NCBI GenBank assembly: GCA_023548195.1
Contig: JAJHZJ010000751.1
Location: 2,832,265-2,896,264 of the forward strand
Origin: Bettongia penicillata ogilbyi
Lineage: Eukaryota; Chordata; Mammalia; Diprotodontia; Potoroidae
DNA: 64,000 bases
Direction of reading: 5' to 3'
A program made the translations under genes and the position numbers. The notes under the pieces were generated by a model, which was not told the origin of the DNA, made no database searches, and was given only the letters and a program-made list of their open reading frames with translations. Shown piece after piece: positions 45,667-57,060 of the stretch (position 1 is its first letter; every line of letters starts with the position of its first letter).

Positions 45667-46079
45667 TATGCTGTTTTTGTGAAGTGGCAAGGAAAGGAAG
45701 TATATTATCACCCACCTTACTTTATAGTGAAAGGGGCAGATATGTGCTTGTGTATATTTATGGAATTGTTAGGCATTGTGTAATTGTATAATTTAATCAT
45801 TATATGGTTCCAGTCATTGTACAATTTAAATGGTGTTGAAAGCAGCAAGATTACCTCAAGCTTCTAATTTCCAGTAATGATATTTGTGAAGTATAACTGC
45901 GGAGTAAGGAGAATGAATGGGTCATAAGGTAATGGGACTTATCTCACATAGGATATCCAAAAAATGGTCTCATTCACTTCTAGTCATAATTCTTATCAGT
46001 CATGTACCATCTTTTCTATCTGGCATATTCATAATCTGGAGCTTTTTTCCACCACCTTCCACCTTTCCACCACCTTCTT
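45667..46079. other. No recognisable feature
   Basis: Nothing recognised. Confidence 0.35.
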
Positions 46080-46830
46080 TCTTGGTTTCTGCATTCTGGC
46101 CAAACTAGACCAGTCACCATCCTCTGAGCGTGATTCTTTGAAAATGTCCCCCCATTTCTCACCCCTACTATTGCTGCTCTTGCACGTGCCCTCTGCCTGT
46201 AATTCCTTCTCTTTATCCATCCTTCCCCCTTCTGCAGTCTTTCTTTGCCCATTGTCACTCTAGCCATTATTTAAGGTCTAAGTCAATTGCTATTTTTCCC
46301 ACAAACCTTTGATTCACCTGAATGAAAGATACACCTGAAAACGATCTCTGCCACATATGATCTTATGGAATTTTATATTTTTTCCTGCATTTTTGAAGAA
46401 CAAAATATATTGGGTTTTTTGGCATATGAAACTCTTTGTGGGGAAAAAAAATTCTCTTTACCAAGGATGGTCAGTATCTTTTCTGTAATTCATAATCTTT
46501 CATTGTTGACTTGGGCACTGAATGGTTAAATGACAAGTCCAGAACCAGGATGCATCAGAGGCATTTAGCACTTAACGCTAAATATGCCTGACTTTGAGTC
46601 CAGTTCTCTATTCCTGAAGCTAGGCTCCCTATCTTTTGAATTTATCATAAACTAATTTGCATTATATCTAACTTCTTTTCTGGGGATGCCTTAGTCACAC
46701 CTACTAAACTGTATGCTTCTTGAGGGGACAATCAGTGCCCTATTTATATCTTCCCTAGTATCTAAAAGTGCATTACACCCTACGTCTAATAAATATGCAC
46801 TTAATAAAGATTGATGCCCCAGAGGGCAGA
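46080..46830 (+). mobile_element. L2 3' third, split by a SINE
   Basis: Sense L2 blocks: attgctgctcttgcacgtgc, cctctgcctgtaattcc, then the 3' end ctaaactgtatgcttcttga and taaatatgcacttaataaag. A reversed CORE-SINE (46,500-46,636, ggttaaatgacaagtccag, gcctgactttgagtccag) lies between them. Confidence 0.7.
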
Positions 46831-46879
46831 ATAGCAATAATGTTTGTCAGTTTCAGAGAGACAAATTTGAACTTGACAT

Positions 46880-46913
46880 AAGAAACATACACACACACAC
46901 ACACACACACACC
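46880..46913 (+). repeat. (CA)n microsatellite
   Basis: About 16 CA units ending in accacc. Confidence 0.9.
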
Positions 46914-47382
46914 ACCCCAGTAGGCAGAGCTGTTCTGGGGTGCAATGATCATCTCAGGTGGTAGGAGGTTAGGAAGGGGTACAGGAAGTTTCTCTTCATT
47001 GAGTTTTCAAGGAAAGTCTATATTTCAACTTGTCAGTTTTATCATAATTATCATTAATCATAATAAATATTCACACGTATACAGCAAATAAAATTTTCAA
47101 AATGTATACATTATCTCAAGAATTCTCATATTGTGAGAGCATTTGTGTTCAGGAATGGGTTGGTTTATTTGACCTTAGAGCCTTCTGAGACTTTGATTAT
47201 GGGATTCTATAAAATGTCGACTCAATGAATTAACTTGAAGAAATACAATAAATGCATTGAATGTAATTATGAAGTAATGAGATAAATTTCATATATGGTT
47301 TAGGGAAATCAGTATCCATTACTTTTGGGCACGCCATTTATTTATGTCATAAATACGTGTAGATTAAAAGTAATAACAATTG
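46914..47382. other. No recognisable feature
   Basis: Nothing recognised. Confidence 0.35.
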
Positions 47383-47945
47383 GAATTTATAGAATATTTT
47401 AGATGTATTATCTCATTTGATTTTAACAATCCTGTTTTAAGTACAGGCTCTATTTTATAGATGGAGAAACAGGTTCAAAGGAGTTAAATGATTGACCATG
47501 CTCACACAGCTAATAAGGTTCCAAGGTAGGATTTGAACTCATGCATCTTGACGCTGGAAGGAGCTAAGGTCACCCAGTGGGTACAGCACTGGGCCTGGCA
47601 TCAAGATGACCTGAGTCCAAATCTGGTCAAAAGCACTTAGTAGCTGGATGGCCTTGGGCAAGTCATTTAACCTCTGGTTTGCCTGAGAAGCAGTTAGGAG
47701 AGAATGGAGAGAATCCTGAACCTTACATTAGGAAGATCTGAATGCAAATCCAGACTCAGATGCTGACTGTGTGACCCTGGGCAAATCACTTAACTAACTA
47801 TGATTTAATTTACTGGAGAAGAAAATGGCAAACCACTCTAGGAGCGTAAAGAAGAAAACCCTATATATAGTTGCAAAGAGTTGGAAATGACTAAAAACAG
47901 TCTTGATGCTAAGTGCAACACTAGTTCCATATTGCCTCTTTATTA
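47383..47945 (-). mobile_element. CORE-SINE split by a SINE dimer
   Basis: The host reads tttatagatggagaaacagg, ctcacacagctaataagg and gatttgaactcatgc up to 47,555. It resumes after 47,900 with aagtgcaacactagttcc and atattgcctct. The join restores the usual head sequence. Confidence 0.85.
47556..47900 (+). mobile_element. Tandem dimer of Mar-1-type SINE
   Basis: The insert has two tRNA-CORE heads in the same direction. The first (47,560-47,690) runs from agctaaggtcacccagtgg to the CORE (gccttgggcaagtcatttaa) and stops. The second (about 47,690-47,900) repeats the head (gcagttaggagagaatggag) and CORE (gtgaccctgggcaaatcac), then adds the full 3' tail (ggagaagaaaatggcaaacc, gcaaagagttggaaatgac). 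The whole is flanked by tcttgacgct (47,546-47,555) and tcttgatgct (47,901-47,910), so it entered as one unit. Confidence 0.85.
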
Positions 47946-48254
47946 ATACATGTGTTATCCTAAAACATAGAGCATTAAAAGGAATCCTAGAGATTGTTAA
48001 ATTCAATTACAGATATACTAGAGCCTGCTCGTTCTGATTCAGGGGAGATGATTGCTAAATTTTCAATGTGAGGATATAAACATCAGGAACTTTTCAAATG
48101 TAACAAATCAGGGCATGATTTATTGTTATCCTGATTGCCTAGATTTACGATGGCAAAAATGATAAAAAATATAGATTTGAGGAAAAGTGTATTGCATGTA
48201 CAATTTTTTTTCCTGGAGAGCTGGTTGTTAAATATTTACTAGAACAACTATGAG
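47946..48254. other. No recognisable feature
   Basis: Nothing recognised. Confidence 0.35.
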
Positions 48255-48690
48255 TGTTATGGAAAACTCCCTCATTTATTAGAAGAGGATATTAATGCTC
48301 AAAGAATCTAAATCTTGTCAAAGAAAGTGACTCCTACATGTAGCAAATACCACAACAGAGATTTTAACTCATATTTCTTTACTTTCAAAGTAAAGAATGT
48401 TTCACTACTACTCCTGCTGCTACTACTGATTGCCCTATACAATCTTCGTGTGTGTGTGTTGGTTTGTGTGTATATTTCTGTCATGAGAAAGTCTATTCGT
48501 CTATAGTTATATTTACAAAAATATAGGAGGTAAGGAATAAGGAAAACGATGATTTGAAGTCTCACCTTTGACACCTGTTGACTGTGTAACTGAGGTCACT
48601 TAAATTCTCTGTGCTCTCAGAAACTCTCTATGACTGTCTATTGCAGAGAAGGTCATGATCTATTTAGTAAAGGAAGTTTCTCTCATTCAG
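48255..48690. mobile_element. Reversed CORE-SINE and sense MIR variant
   Basis: 48,255-48,410 is a minus-strand SINE (aatcttgtcaaagaaagtgac, gagattttaactcatatttc). 48,545-48,690 is a plus-strand MIR with the long tail (actgtgtaactgaggtcac, ctattgcagagaaggtc) also present at 40.0 kb. Confidence 0.6.
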
Positions 48691-49032
48691 ACTTTCTTGA
48701 AAGTAGTTTGTAACTATGCCCCAAAGGCTGTTAAACTGAGTATTTACCCTTTGCCCCAGGGATACTGCTTCTAGGTTTATGCCTTAAAGAGATCAAAGAA
48801 AGTAGGAAAGGACCCTACTCATCTGTACAACATATTATAGTAAGTCTTTTTGTGGTGGCAAAAATTGGAAACATGAGAGAGTGCCCATCAATCAGGAAGG
48901 GTTGACCAAGCTATGTTATATAACTCTGATAGAAATCTATTGCTCTATAAGAAATGATGAAGGGGGTGGCTTCACAGAAAACTAAGAAGACTTGTATTTA
49001 CAGATACAGAATAGAATGAGCCGAACTGAGAG

Positions 49033-49084
<52 letters not shown>

Positions 49085-49450
49085 TACATATATATACACA
49101 CATACACACACATACGTATACATACACACAATGATAGTTGGATGGTAAAGACAAAAACTTTGAAAGGCTTAAGAACTTTGATGAAGATGATGAATGACTG
49201 AATTCCATGGGACTCATTCTGAAACACATTACTCACCTCCAGGCAGAGAGATGACGGACTCAGTAGAGACTGAGACTATAGACATAGGCCTAGCTCACAT
49301 ATTATACAGGATATATATATATATATATACACATATATAAAAGATTGCACATGTATAATCTATATCTGATTGCTTATTGCATTAGGGATGGGGGGGGAAG
49401 AAAGGGGCTTTCATTAAAACCAGGTAAAGGTGAGGAAACTGATGAAAAAA
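48690..49450 (+). mobile_element. L1 3' end in sense, with microsatellite
   Basis: It covers the ORF2 C-terminal region (aactatgccccaaaggctgt, tttgccccagggatactgct, gcaaaaattggaaacatgag) and the 3' UTR (acattactcacctccagg, gagatgacggactcag). A (TA)(CA) tract at 49,031-49,130 and a (TA) tract at 49,312-49,330 lie within it. Frames are broken. The 5' truncation is near 48,690. Confidence 0.75.
49031..49130 (+). repeat. (TA)n(CA)n microsatellite in L1
   Basis: About 16 TA then about 11 CA units, followed by mixed ACATA. Related L1 copies at 20.3 and 57.5 kb lack this tract at the matching point. Confidence 0.9.
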
Positions 49451-49990
49451 GGAAGTGGATAACTCTTCCAGAATTCCATAGATAGCAAATGCCTGAGGCA
49501 AGATTTGAACTCAGGTGTTCCTCCAAGTTCAGTACTCTATCTATCATGTATGGTTAGTATATTGTGTTGGACAAAAAGCATATGGGAAATTTTTCTCCCC
49601 AAGATGAAACTTAGACTTTAGAAAGAATAAAGTCCTGGAATATGACATTTTTTCAAGGCAGTTGTAATTACTTCCTTAAGGGCAAGGATTCTCTTTACAC
49701 TTCTCACTCTTAGCAAAGAGCTTGGCACAGAGTGTGTGCTTTAGTTAATGCTTCTTGACTTTACTTGACCTTGTGTGCCTCTATTAAATATATAGGCTCA
49801 TAGATTTGGAGCCGACAAGGACCTCTGAGACCATTTACTCTAACACTCTCATTTTATAGGTGAAGAAATTGGAATATGGTGAGGCAAAGTGACTTGTCTA
49901 AAGGCGTCTAGGTAATAAATGGCAAATGTGATGAACTTAGGTGCTGTGGTTTTCAAACCCAGCATTAATGTTTTCATGGTATATCCTAGT
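49425..49990. mobile_element. Two reversed SINEs around an L2 3' end
   Basis: 49,425-49,555 is a minus SINE (caagatttgaactcaggtg). 49,668-49,768 is a sense L2 end (aagggcaaggattctctttac, gagcttggcacagag). 49,795-49,990 is a second minus SINE (cattttataggtgaagaaattg, gtgacttgtctaaagg). Confidence 0.7.
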
Positions 49991-49999
49991 CTGCCTACA

Positions 50000-50240
50000 T
50001 CTACATAAATATATAAATATGTGAATACATATGTGTGAATATATAAAACACAATATAATATGGTATAATAACACATTATATGTTTTAATATAACATATAA
50101 TTTGTTATAATACAATCTAATATGATAAATGCAATATAAGAAATATATTATGTGATATATGATATGACACAAAACACCATAATACAATGCAATATAAGAT
50201 AATATAAAACAACACAACACAACATAATATGTTATAATAT
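50000..50240. repeat. AT-rich tract with AACAC units
   Basis: TATAAT-type sequence with an (ACAAC) patch near 50,205-50,225. The 141-codon Tyr/Ile-rich minus frame is compositional. Confidence 0.7.
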
Positions 50241-50879
50241 TTGCCTTCCATATATTGAAGAAAACAATGATCACAGAGCTTTATTTAAAACTGTCTTGAA
50301 AAATGTTTTTTTCAGGGACTTTATTCTTTCTAAACTTTAAGTTATATTTAGGGAGAAAAACAGTGTTCCATATGTTTTGCTTTTTTTTTTTTTTGCCAGT
50401 ACTGCATGCTGACCATATAAATGCAGGAACATTGAAATTGACAGATTGAAGTGAAATACCAAGGGGAAAAGAGTGGGGGGAGGGATACTTGGTGTTATAA
50501 ATTTTAATTGTAATTTTAGAATAAAATGGGGAGGAGCTATAAAGTTGTCAGAATACACACTTAATGAAGAGGGATTGATTTAGGGATTGATCTAGATAAC
50601 TCAGTATGATGGTAAATGCTCATTTGTGCAACTGAGCTATTGAAAGTTATCTGTTTATGCTAGTGACCATTATCTTTCTCTGACTCACAGCTGGTAGGGT
50701 TGAAAAATAATACTCTCTGTAGACAGATGATTTTTCTGTAAATGTATAGAAAAAATTGAGTCCAGAACACACATCCAGTCAAGTTGCAATGTCTGTATCA
50801 ACTCTGTGGGAGGAAAAGGACTTCTGCCAGGAGTCATGTGTGGATACATACAGTGTAATAAGGGGTAAAAAAGGATGCA
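50241..50879. other. No recognisable feature
   Basis: Contains one T-run (about 50,383-50,394). Otherwise unassigned. Confidence 0.4.
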
Positions 50880-51180
50880 AAGAAGGATGTAAAAAAAATA
50901 AAGAAGGAAAGAAAAAAAGAAAGGAAGGAACAAAGGAAGGAAGGAAGAAGAGAAAGGGAGGGGGAAAGGGAGAAAGAGAAAGAAAGAAGGAGAGAAAGGA
51001 AAGGAGGAAGAAGAAAAGAAGGGAGGAAGAGAAAAGGAAGGAAAGAAGAAAAGAAGGAAAGAAAAAAGAAGGGAGAGAAAGAATGGAAGAAAGAAAAAGA
51101 GTGAGAGTGAGAGAGAAAGAGAATGAAATAAAGAAAAACAAGAAAACAAAAAGAGATGGAAAATGAGAAAGACAAAGAAA
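50880..51180 (+). repeat. (GAAA/GGAA)n purine tract
   Basis: Roughly 300 bp of A/G; 50,932-51,083 (152 bp) has no pyrimidine at all. The overlapping Lys/Glu-rich and Phe/Ser-rich frames are translations of the tract. Confidence 0.95.
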
Positions 51181-51224
51181 ATTACAGAAGTGATTTAGTA
51201 ATTAAATTGAACTGAACTTGTAAT

Positions 51225-51740
51225 GTTAGGGGAGCTTAGGATTACAAGCAGAGAATTCCATGCATGGGGAAAGACTATTCTGAGCAAAGGCAAAGAAGTG
51301 GTGAAGGTGAGCTGTTTGTTTACCCTACTCTGGCAGCCCAGTATACCTTCGAATGCCAAAAATTTTCCAACCCTAGAAGTTATGGATCAGACCAAGTGTA
51401 TGCCTTTGCACAGGTTGCATCCCAGGCTCTCCATCCTCTTGTCTCCTCAATCACTTGGAACTTCTCACCACTTTCAAGGTTCATCCTAAGTGTGGACTTT
51501 TTCCAGAGGCCTTTTTGTGATACCCTGAGTTGCTAATACTCTTTACCATGACCAGTTCAAGTTACACATCACTTCTGGGGACAGCTCATCCTACTTTTAG
51601 AAAGAGTGTGGCCTCATGGCAGGCTAATATGTGACTCAACAATGGCCACCAAATGCTCCCAGTTCTGCCTTGTGGGGCCAAGTGGCCCAAATATCACACC
51701 ACTTCAAGATTATAACTCTAAAATACTCAGAGACAGTTGT
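51225..51740. mobile_element. L2 and CR1/L3 fragments
   Basis: 51,225-51,310 is reversed L2 (gaattccatgcatggggaa). 51,390-51,560 is sense L2 (gcctttgcacaggttgcatc, aggttcatcctaagtgtgg). 51,575-51,740 is reversed CR1/L3 (gttctgccttgtggggccaa). Each is short. Confidence 0.6.
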
Positions 51741-51774
51741 CTTTTCTCCAAGTTGAGCATTTTTGTTTCATTGA

Positions 51775-52330
51775 TCATAAAACTGGGAGCTGGAATGAAT
51801 CTTGGAGGTCAAGTTCAGTTCTCTGTTTTCACATGTGAGAAAACTGAGACCCAGGAAGGTTAAATGAATTGTCATTGCTCACACAGCTATCAAATAATCA
51901 ATAAGTATTTGTTAAGCACCTACTATGTGCCAAGCATTGTGCTACGTACCGGTGATTCAAATCCAAAGAATGAAACAAGCCTTAATGGCAAGTAGCTCCA
52001 ATTTTAATAGGGAATATAGACACACAAATATAAACACACATTTATATTTATTTTCTCTCCCATAGGATGTTACACATATTTATGTATATATAAATATATG
52101 TATAATATATATATGTGTATGCATAAATGAACATATATAAATAAATGTAAATATACACAAAGGAAATAAATAGAAAGCATTGTGAGAGGAAGGGAGAGAA
52201 GGAGGTGGGAATGAGGAAAGAAGAAAATGTTTTGTGTAGAAGGTAGTGTAGGAAGTTAGTATCAAAATGAAATCCAGCTTTTCCTGCTTCCTAGCCCAAA
52301 TATCTGTCCACTACACCATGGCGCCTCTGA
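51775..52330 (-). mobile_element. SINE split by L2 3' end and TA repeats
   Basis: The host SINE runs to 51,893 (gagaaaactgagacccagg, attgctcacacagctatc). Its head reappears at 52,266-52,330 (gtccactacaccatggcgcc). Between them are a reversed L2 3' end (51,894-52,025: tttgttaagcacctactatg, gccaagcattgtgctac) and a TA-rich tract (52,030-52,165). Confidence 0.75.
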
Positions 52331-53044
52331 ACCTTTGACATGGATCACTTTCTTTCCCATCTCTAACACATTAGCTCTTGGAAGAAAAATTCTCGAACTC
52401 TTCCTGATCAATTCTGAGAAAAGATGACTTGATGACTTGTCTCAATAAATGTAAATATGCACTAGGGTAGCATTGCCTTTTTTACTACCTAGACTGTCGT
52501 ATACCAGTTGCAAAAGAAAATTCATATAGGAAAAACAGGTTTTCCTTTTGACAATTGTCCTTTCTGTTGCATAAGAGAAAGGTAATAAAAAGTGTGCATC
52601 TTCTTTTCTAGTCACATATATTTAAACAAAGTAAAATTGCTGTCCTTGAAAAGACTGTAAATATCCATGTCATAAAATAAGACATAATATTTATCTAATT
52701 ATTCAATTTTAAGTGTGTATGAAAGAGATTTAAAAAATACTACCTTAAAATAAATTCCCAAAGCTACCTATGGATTTGCTGCAATATTTATGATAAAGTG
52801 AAAACCAGAAGTTTAATGTTGGTGGCATCAGAAAGAAGGTGAGTGATAGACATAGGCTGATTCTAAAGGTGAATTATTAAAAACATAGTCTACATTACAG
52901 ATCAAGAATTGAAAGATCAAGCACTACAGTTCAAAAGTTGAAAGGGATTAGATAAAAGATGGCATGTATAGAAGAACCCAGGAAACAGATGAAACAAATG
53001 GTGAGTTGGTCACTGAACTTTATACTTACATACCTCTATGTTTA
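52331..53044. other. No recognisable feature
   Basis: AT-rich, non-repetitive sequence; nothing recognised. Confidence 0.4.
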
Positions 53045-53290
53045 TACATGAGAGAGAAAGACAGAGACAGAGTGATATAAAGACAAGGCAGAGGGAGACA
53101 CACGTACAGATGGAGAGAGAAGACAGAAAAAAGAAAAAAGATAAAAGAGAGACAAGAGTGACAGAGAGACAGAGGCCAGGAGAGAAAAAAAGAGGAAAGA
53201 GAAAGAAGAGACACAGTGGAGAGGGACAAACAGAGATAGAGACAAGCAGAGAGAGATACAGACACGCAGGGACAGAGACAGACACACTTA
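53045..53290 (+). repeat. (GAGA/GACA)n purine-rich tract
   Basis: About 245 bp of AGAGAC/AGACAG units. Overlapping frames on both strands are translations of it. Confidence 0.9.
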
Positions 53291-53294
53291 TGAG

Positions 53295-53405
53295 AATACT
53301 AAGTCCAGTGGACTTTCATTGACTTGTCCAAGATCATTCAGGTAATATGTAGCCAAACTGGGTTTGGAATTAAGATCTTCCAGATCCAGACAATAAAATC
53401 ATCCT
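53295..53405 (-). mobile_element. CORE-SINE head fragment
   Basis: The plus strand reads cattgacttgtccaagatc and taagatcttccagatcc. Confidence 0.6.
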
Positions 53406-53484
53406 GTCTTACTATTCACATAAATGACTAATGATTCTTTTCCAAATTTTAAGCATGAAAGTAAATTCTATTTTGCTTTAGGAC

Positions 53485-53955
53485 GTGTAATAATAACTTT
53501 CAGCTATATAGTGCTTAAAGATTTGTAAAACACTTTGCATCCTCTTTCTCAGTTGATCATCATGAAAACCTCAAAAAGTGAGAACTTTCAATCAATAAAC
53601 ATTGATCAAGTGCCTACTATGTGCATGCACTGTGCTAATCACTAGGGCTACTAAAAGAGGCGGCAACAACAAATCTCTGCCTTCAAGAGGTTCATGATCT
53701 CATGGAGGATGAAAAAACTGAGACTGCGAGGTTGTCACTTGCCCAGAGTCACAAAACTAAGGAAATATTCAAAGCAGAATCTGAACTCAGATCTTCCTGA
53801 CTCCAAGATGGAGGGATTACTATTTCTAGATTACAAATAAAGATAATGAGTATCATAAAGATTTAATTAACTTATCCAAAATTAGATATCTCTAGAGTGT
53901 CGGATCAGAGACCAAACCCAAGATTTTCTCTGAGACATTCTGTTTGAATCCAACA
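53485..53955 (-). mobile_element. CORE-SINE split by L2, plus a second SINE
   Basis: The host begins cagctatatagtgcttaaag and continues after the insert as gatgaaaaaactgagactgc and gatcttcctgactccaag. The insert, 53,591-53,708, is a reversed L2 3' end (atcaataaacattgatcaag, gtgcctactatgtgcatgc). A further decayed minus SINE follows at 53,821-53,955. Confidence 0.75.
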
Positions 53956-54377
53956 TATCAACAATCTGGTGTTTGGAACAAATAACTCACTCATATGAAA
54001 ACTGTGTAGTCATTAAATGTGGGTATTATTTTTGTTCTAATAGGAAATTATTGTCTAGAAAAAATGTCCCTAATGGACACGAACAGAAAAATGCTTTTAT
54101 AAATCTCTGGAAGCTAAAGAAATAGTTGCTGAAGACATAGAACAAATACTTTTAAAAAAGAAATTCTGTTCATTTAACTCAATCCTGCAGGTTTCAGATT
54201 TAATGAGTCACCATTAAGCACTGATCCTTAAAATGGCCACATATGACGCAGACTGGGTCCACTAGTAGCCAATCACAATACATCTTGTCTGAGGGTTGGG
54301 GTTGGTGGGTTCAGAAGGATTCTCGAATTCTTGAATGAAAGTTTCTTGGACTGTGATGGGGAAGGGGATTTCAACAC
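53956..54377. other. No recognisable feature
   Basis: Nothing recognised. Confidence 0.35.
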
Positions 54378-54738
54378 TATAGCTAGATTACTCAGGAAAA
54401 AAAATCTGAGTCCAAATCTCTCCCTCGGACTACCTGTGTAAACCTGGTACACTAAATTACTTTAAACTTCATTTTCCTCATTTGTTAAATGGTAATATCA
54501 TTTATTGTGGTATCTACCTTACAGTGGTGCTGAGTAGTCCAAATGAGATAATTGTGCATAAAGCCAAAGGTAAAATATTAAAGAAATGGACTGTAGTGTT
54601 ATTTTCTTGTCTATCATTCCATTCTGATAGAATGGAAACTTCTTGAAGGTTAGGATTTTGAATTGACACCATCCAGAATAGCACCCCAAATTTAGTAGGT
54701 GCTCAATAAATATTTGATGAATTGAATTCAAATGAATT
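54378..54738 (+). mobile_element. MIR followed by an L2 3' end
   Basis: 54,378-54,570 is MIR (tcattttcctcatttgttaa, gagtagtccaaatgagataa). 54,640-54,738 is an L2 terminus (cttcttgaaggttaggattt, gtaggtgctcaataaatatt). Confidence 0.75.
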
Positions 54739-55567
54739 AAAGAAAATAGATATGAGCACAAAGTAGGGAGTTAAATGATTATGCTTGGAATGAGATTAAT
54801 ATATGTAGCAATTTAATATCATTTGCAAAGCCTTCCTCCTCTACCGCAAAAATTTCATTTCCTGAATCCTACAGATAATTTCCCCCTTATTCATTTCTTT
54901 CCTGGTATAGATATGATGTGAAGGACAACTTTAGAACTTCTTTTTTCCTTCCAGTTAAGAAATATAAAAATTCTAGCTATAACGTATCAAACAGAAAAAA
55001 AGAATCAGTTTGACACCCATTCACTTCATTTGAGTTTCTCAGTACATTTCAGAAAGACTCATTTGAGAATGATGAATTCCAGAGAACTTCCTATACATAA
55101 ATTGGCAATGATTATGTAAAGAGAATAGATGCCTAAGGATCCTCGACTGATACGAATTCCTTAAAAGGAACAGTGACAGCCAAGCCCATATTATTTTACA
55201 GACCAATGTTTCATGGTTAGATCATTTTTTTCTTCCTCTATCTGAATAAGGAACAAGATGAAGAAAAATTCGCTGAAACTTGAAGTCTTTAATCATCATC
55301 TTATAATATATTCCATGATATAAAGGAAGTATTTAGGGCTCCCCCATCATTAAAGGGTTGGCCTGATGAACAAAGTAACATGAGTTAAAAGTGATGAAGG
55401 TTCTTTGATCAGATGATAAGGGAAGAGTTACAGAGATGTCATGTGAGTGTGGGTGACTCCTCCTCAAATGGATTTGAGGTTCCTTGTTACCCACATTGCT
55501 GAGATGATTGAGACCATCTGACAATAGAATAGTATATTGGGTTGGGGCAGAGGGTGGGGGTGGATAG
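54739..55567. other. Single-copy-looking sequence
   Basis: No transposon words and no ORF above 63 codons. Confidence 0.4.
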
Positions 55568-56290
55568 AAGCACGCTAGATTTTAATCCCTAAACATTTTA
55601 AACCCAGTTCTGCCAGTAACTGTTTATGTGACCATGGGCAAGTCATTTAAATCCCTAGGTGCCTCAAATTTCTTATTCATAAAATAACATCAGGAATTGC
55701 TTGCATTTATAATACTTTATTGCAAAGCACTTTTTAGTTCCTATTTCATTCTAGACTCAGAAGTTTATATTTTTATTCCCATTTTACAAATGAGGAACCT
55801 GAGGAACATTGTGGCTAAGGGTCTTGGTCAGAGGCATAAAACTAATTTTGTGTTAGAGAAGGTTTCACATCTTGGTCTTCTTGATTCCAAGTCCACAGAG
55901 TGGTATTAGGTTTTGAGGCATCCAAGAGGTTATTTTTAAAATGAGGAAACTGACAGTCAGAGGACTAAAATCCTGAGAAATCCAGTTGTCTTTCCATTAG
56001 ATTAAATACTTCTTGAAAGGATTGTTTTTTGTTTGTTTTGGACTTTGTCTAGCACTTACCCCAGTGTTGGCACATCATAGATGTTTAATAAATGGATGCT
56101 GACTGGATTTCATGCCAGAAAACTTGAGTTCAAATTCTACCTCTTTCATTTACTAGTCGTGTGTTCTGGGGCAAGTTATCTGGGTCTCATTTTCTTCTTC
56201 TGTAAAATGAGGTAGATGGACTAGATGATCTGTAAGTTCCCTCATAGGTCTAAATCTATGACCTCTGAGATCATTTATAATCTTGAGATT
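55568..56290. mobile_element. Cluster of MIR, SINE and L2 ends
   Basis: In order: sense MIR 55,568-55,690 (gtgaccatgggcaagtcatt); reversed CORE-SINE 55,692-55,902 (cccattttacaaatgagg); sense L2 end 55,995-56,105 (tctagcacttaccccagtg, gtttaataaatgg); sense MIR 56,108-56,290 (gactagatgatctgtaag). Confidence 0.75.
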
Positions 56291-56339
56291 TCATATTCCT
56301 ATGACTTCCAACTGCCACCTTCGATTCTCATTTCATCTT

Positions 56340-57060
56340 CAGCACTTATGAATTCTATCTTCATTCACCTCCGATCATTGAATACCAACTAATGCTGCTT
56401 GCTTGTTGTTATCATATGGCCTGCATCTCATCGCTTCGTTGCTCCAGAAAACATTTCCTATCTCTCTCATTCATTCCAAAATACTCCCTTCACAGTTACT
56501 CTCCAGTCTCTCCTTTCCATATGTCTACAAACCTGCTAGGACACACCAATCTAGAAACAAAGACAAAATATTTTCACTTTAACCCTCTTCTATGTCTCTG
56601 TTTTCTTCCTTTTTCTTTATTGCGCAGTTTAGTTTCAAAAGTGTTCTTTAATTCTTTGTGCTTCCTAATGAAGTCTCTCTCAAACGATGTAATCTAACTT
56701 CCTTTTCCACTTATTAAGACTATTTTCTTTTGGGTGAACAATGATCTAATTGACATATTCAATGAATATCATTTCATTGTTCTAGACCTCCTTGGATGCA
56801 TGTGATATTATCCTCTCTAGCTGCATTTATGTGTACATTACCCCCAACTCTGCCTCTCTTTACTTTGAAGACTCTAAACTGTCTGGGAAATCCCTCTACT
56901 TCATCTAACATTTCCCTCTCTGTCTCTTTCAATGGTTACTAATCCTTATCCCAAACAATTATTGTGGACTTTTTCTCCAAGGGGTTCTCTATCCTATTTC
57001 TCATAGCAATTTCATTCCTGAACAATGTTTTAACTGTGTGCTTAAAACTACAGGTTTTGG
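56340..57060 (+). mobile_element. L2 LINE RT region, sense
   Basis: The blocks ttctttgtgcttcctaatga, cgatgtaatctaacttcc, ttctagacctccttggatgc and ccaaggggttctctatcc follow the L2 order across the RT N-terminal and palm region. Frames are broken; the 101-codon frame at 56,392-56,697 is not the L2 frame throughout. Confidence 0.65.

Noticed and set aside
49849..50274. 141-codon Tyr/Ile-rich minus-strand ORF
   Set aside because: It reads through an AT-rich simple repeat and a SINE.
50685..51175. Several 110-154-codon ORFs on both strands
   Set aside because: All are translations of one purine tract (Lys/Glu/Arg on plus, Phe/Ser/Leu on minus).
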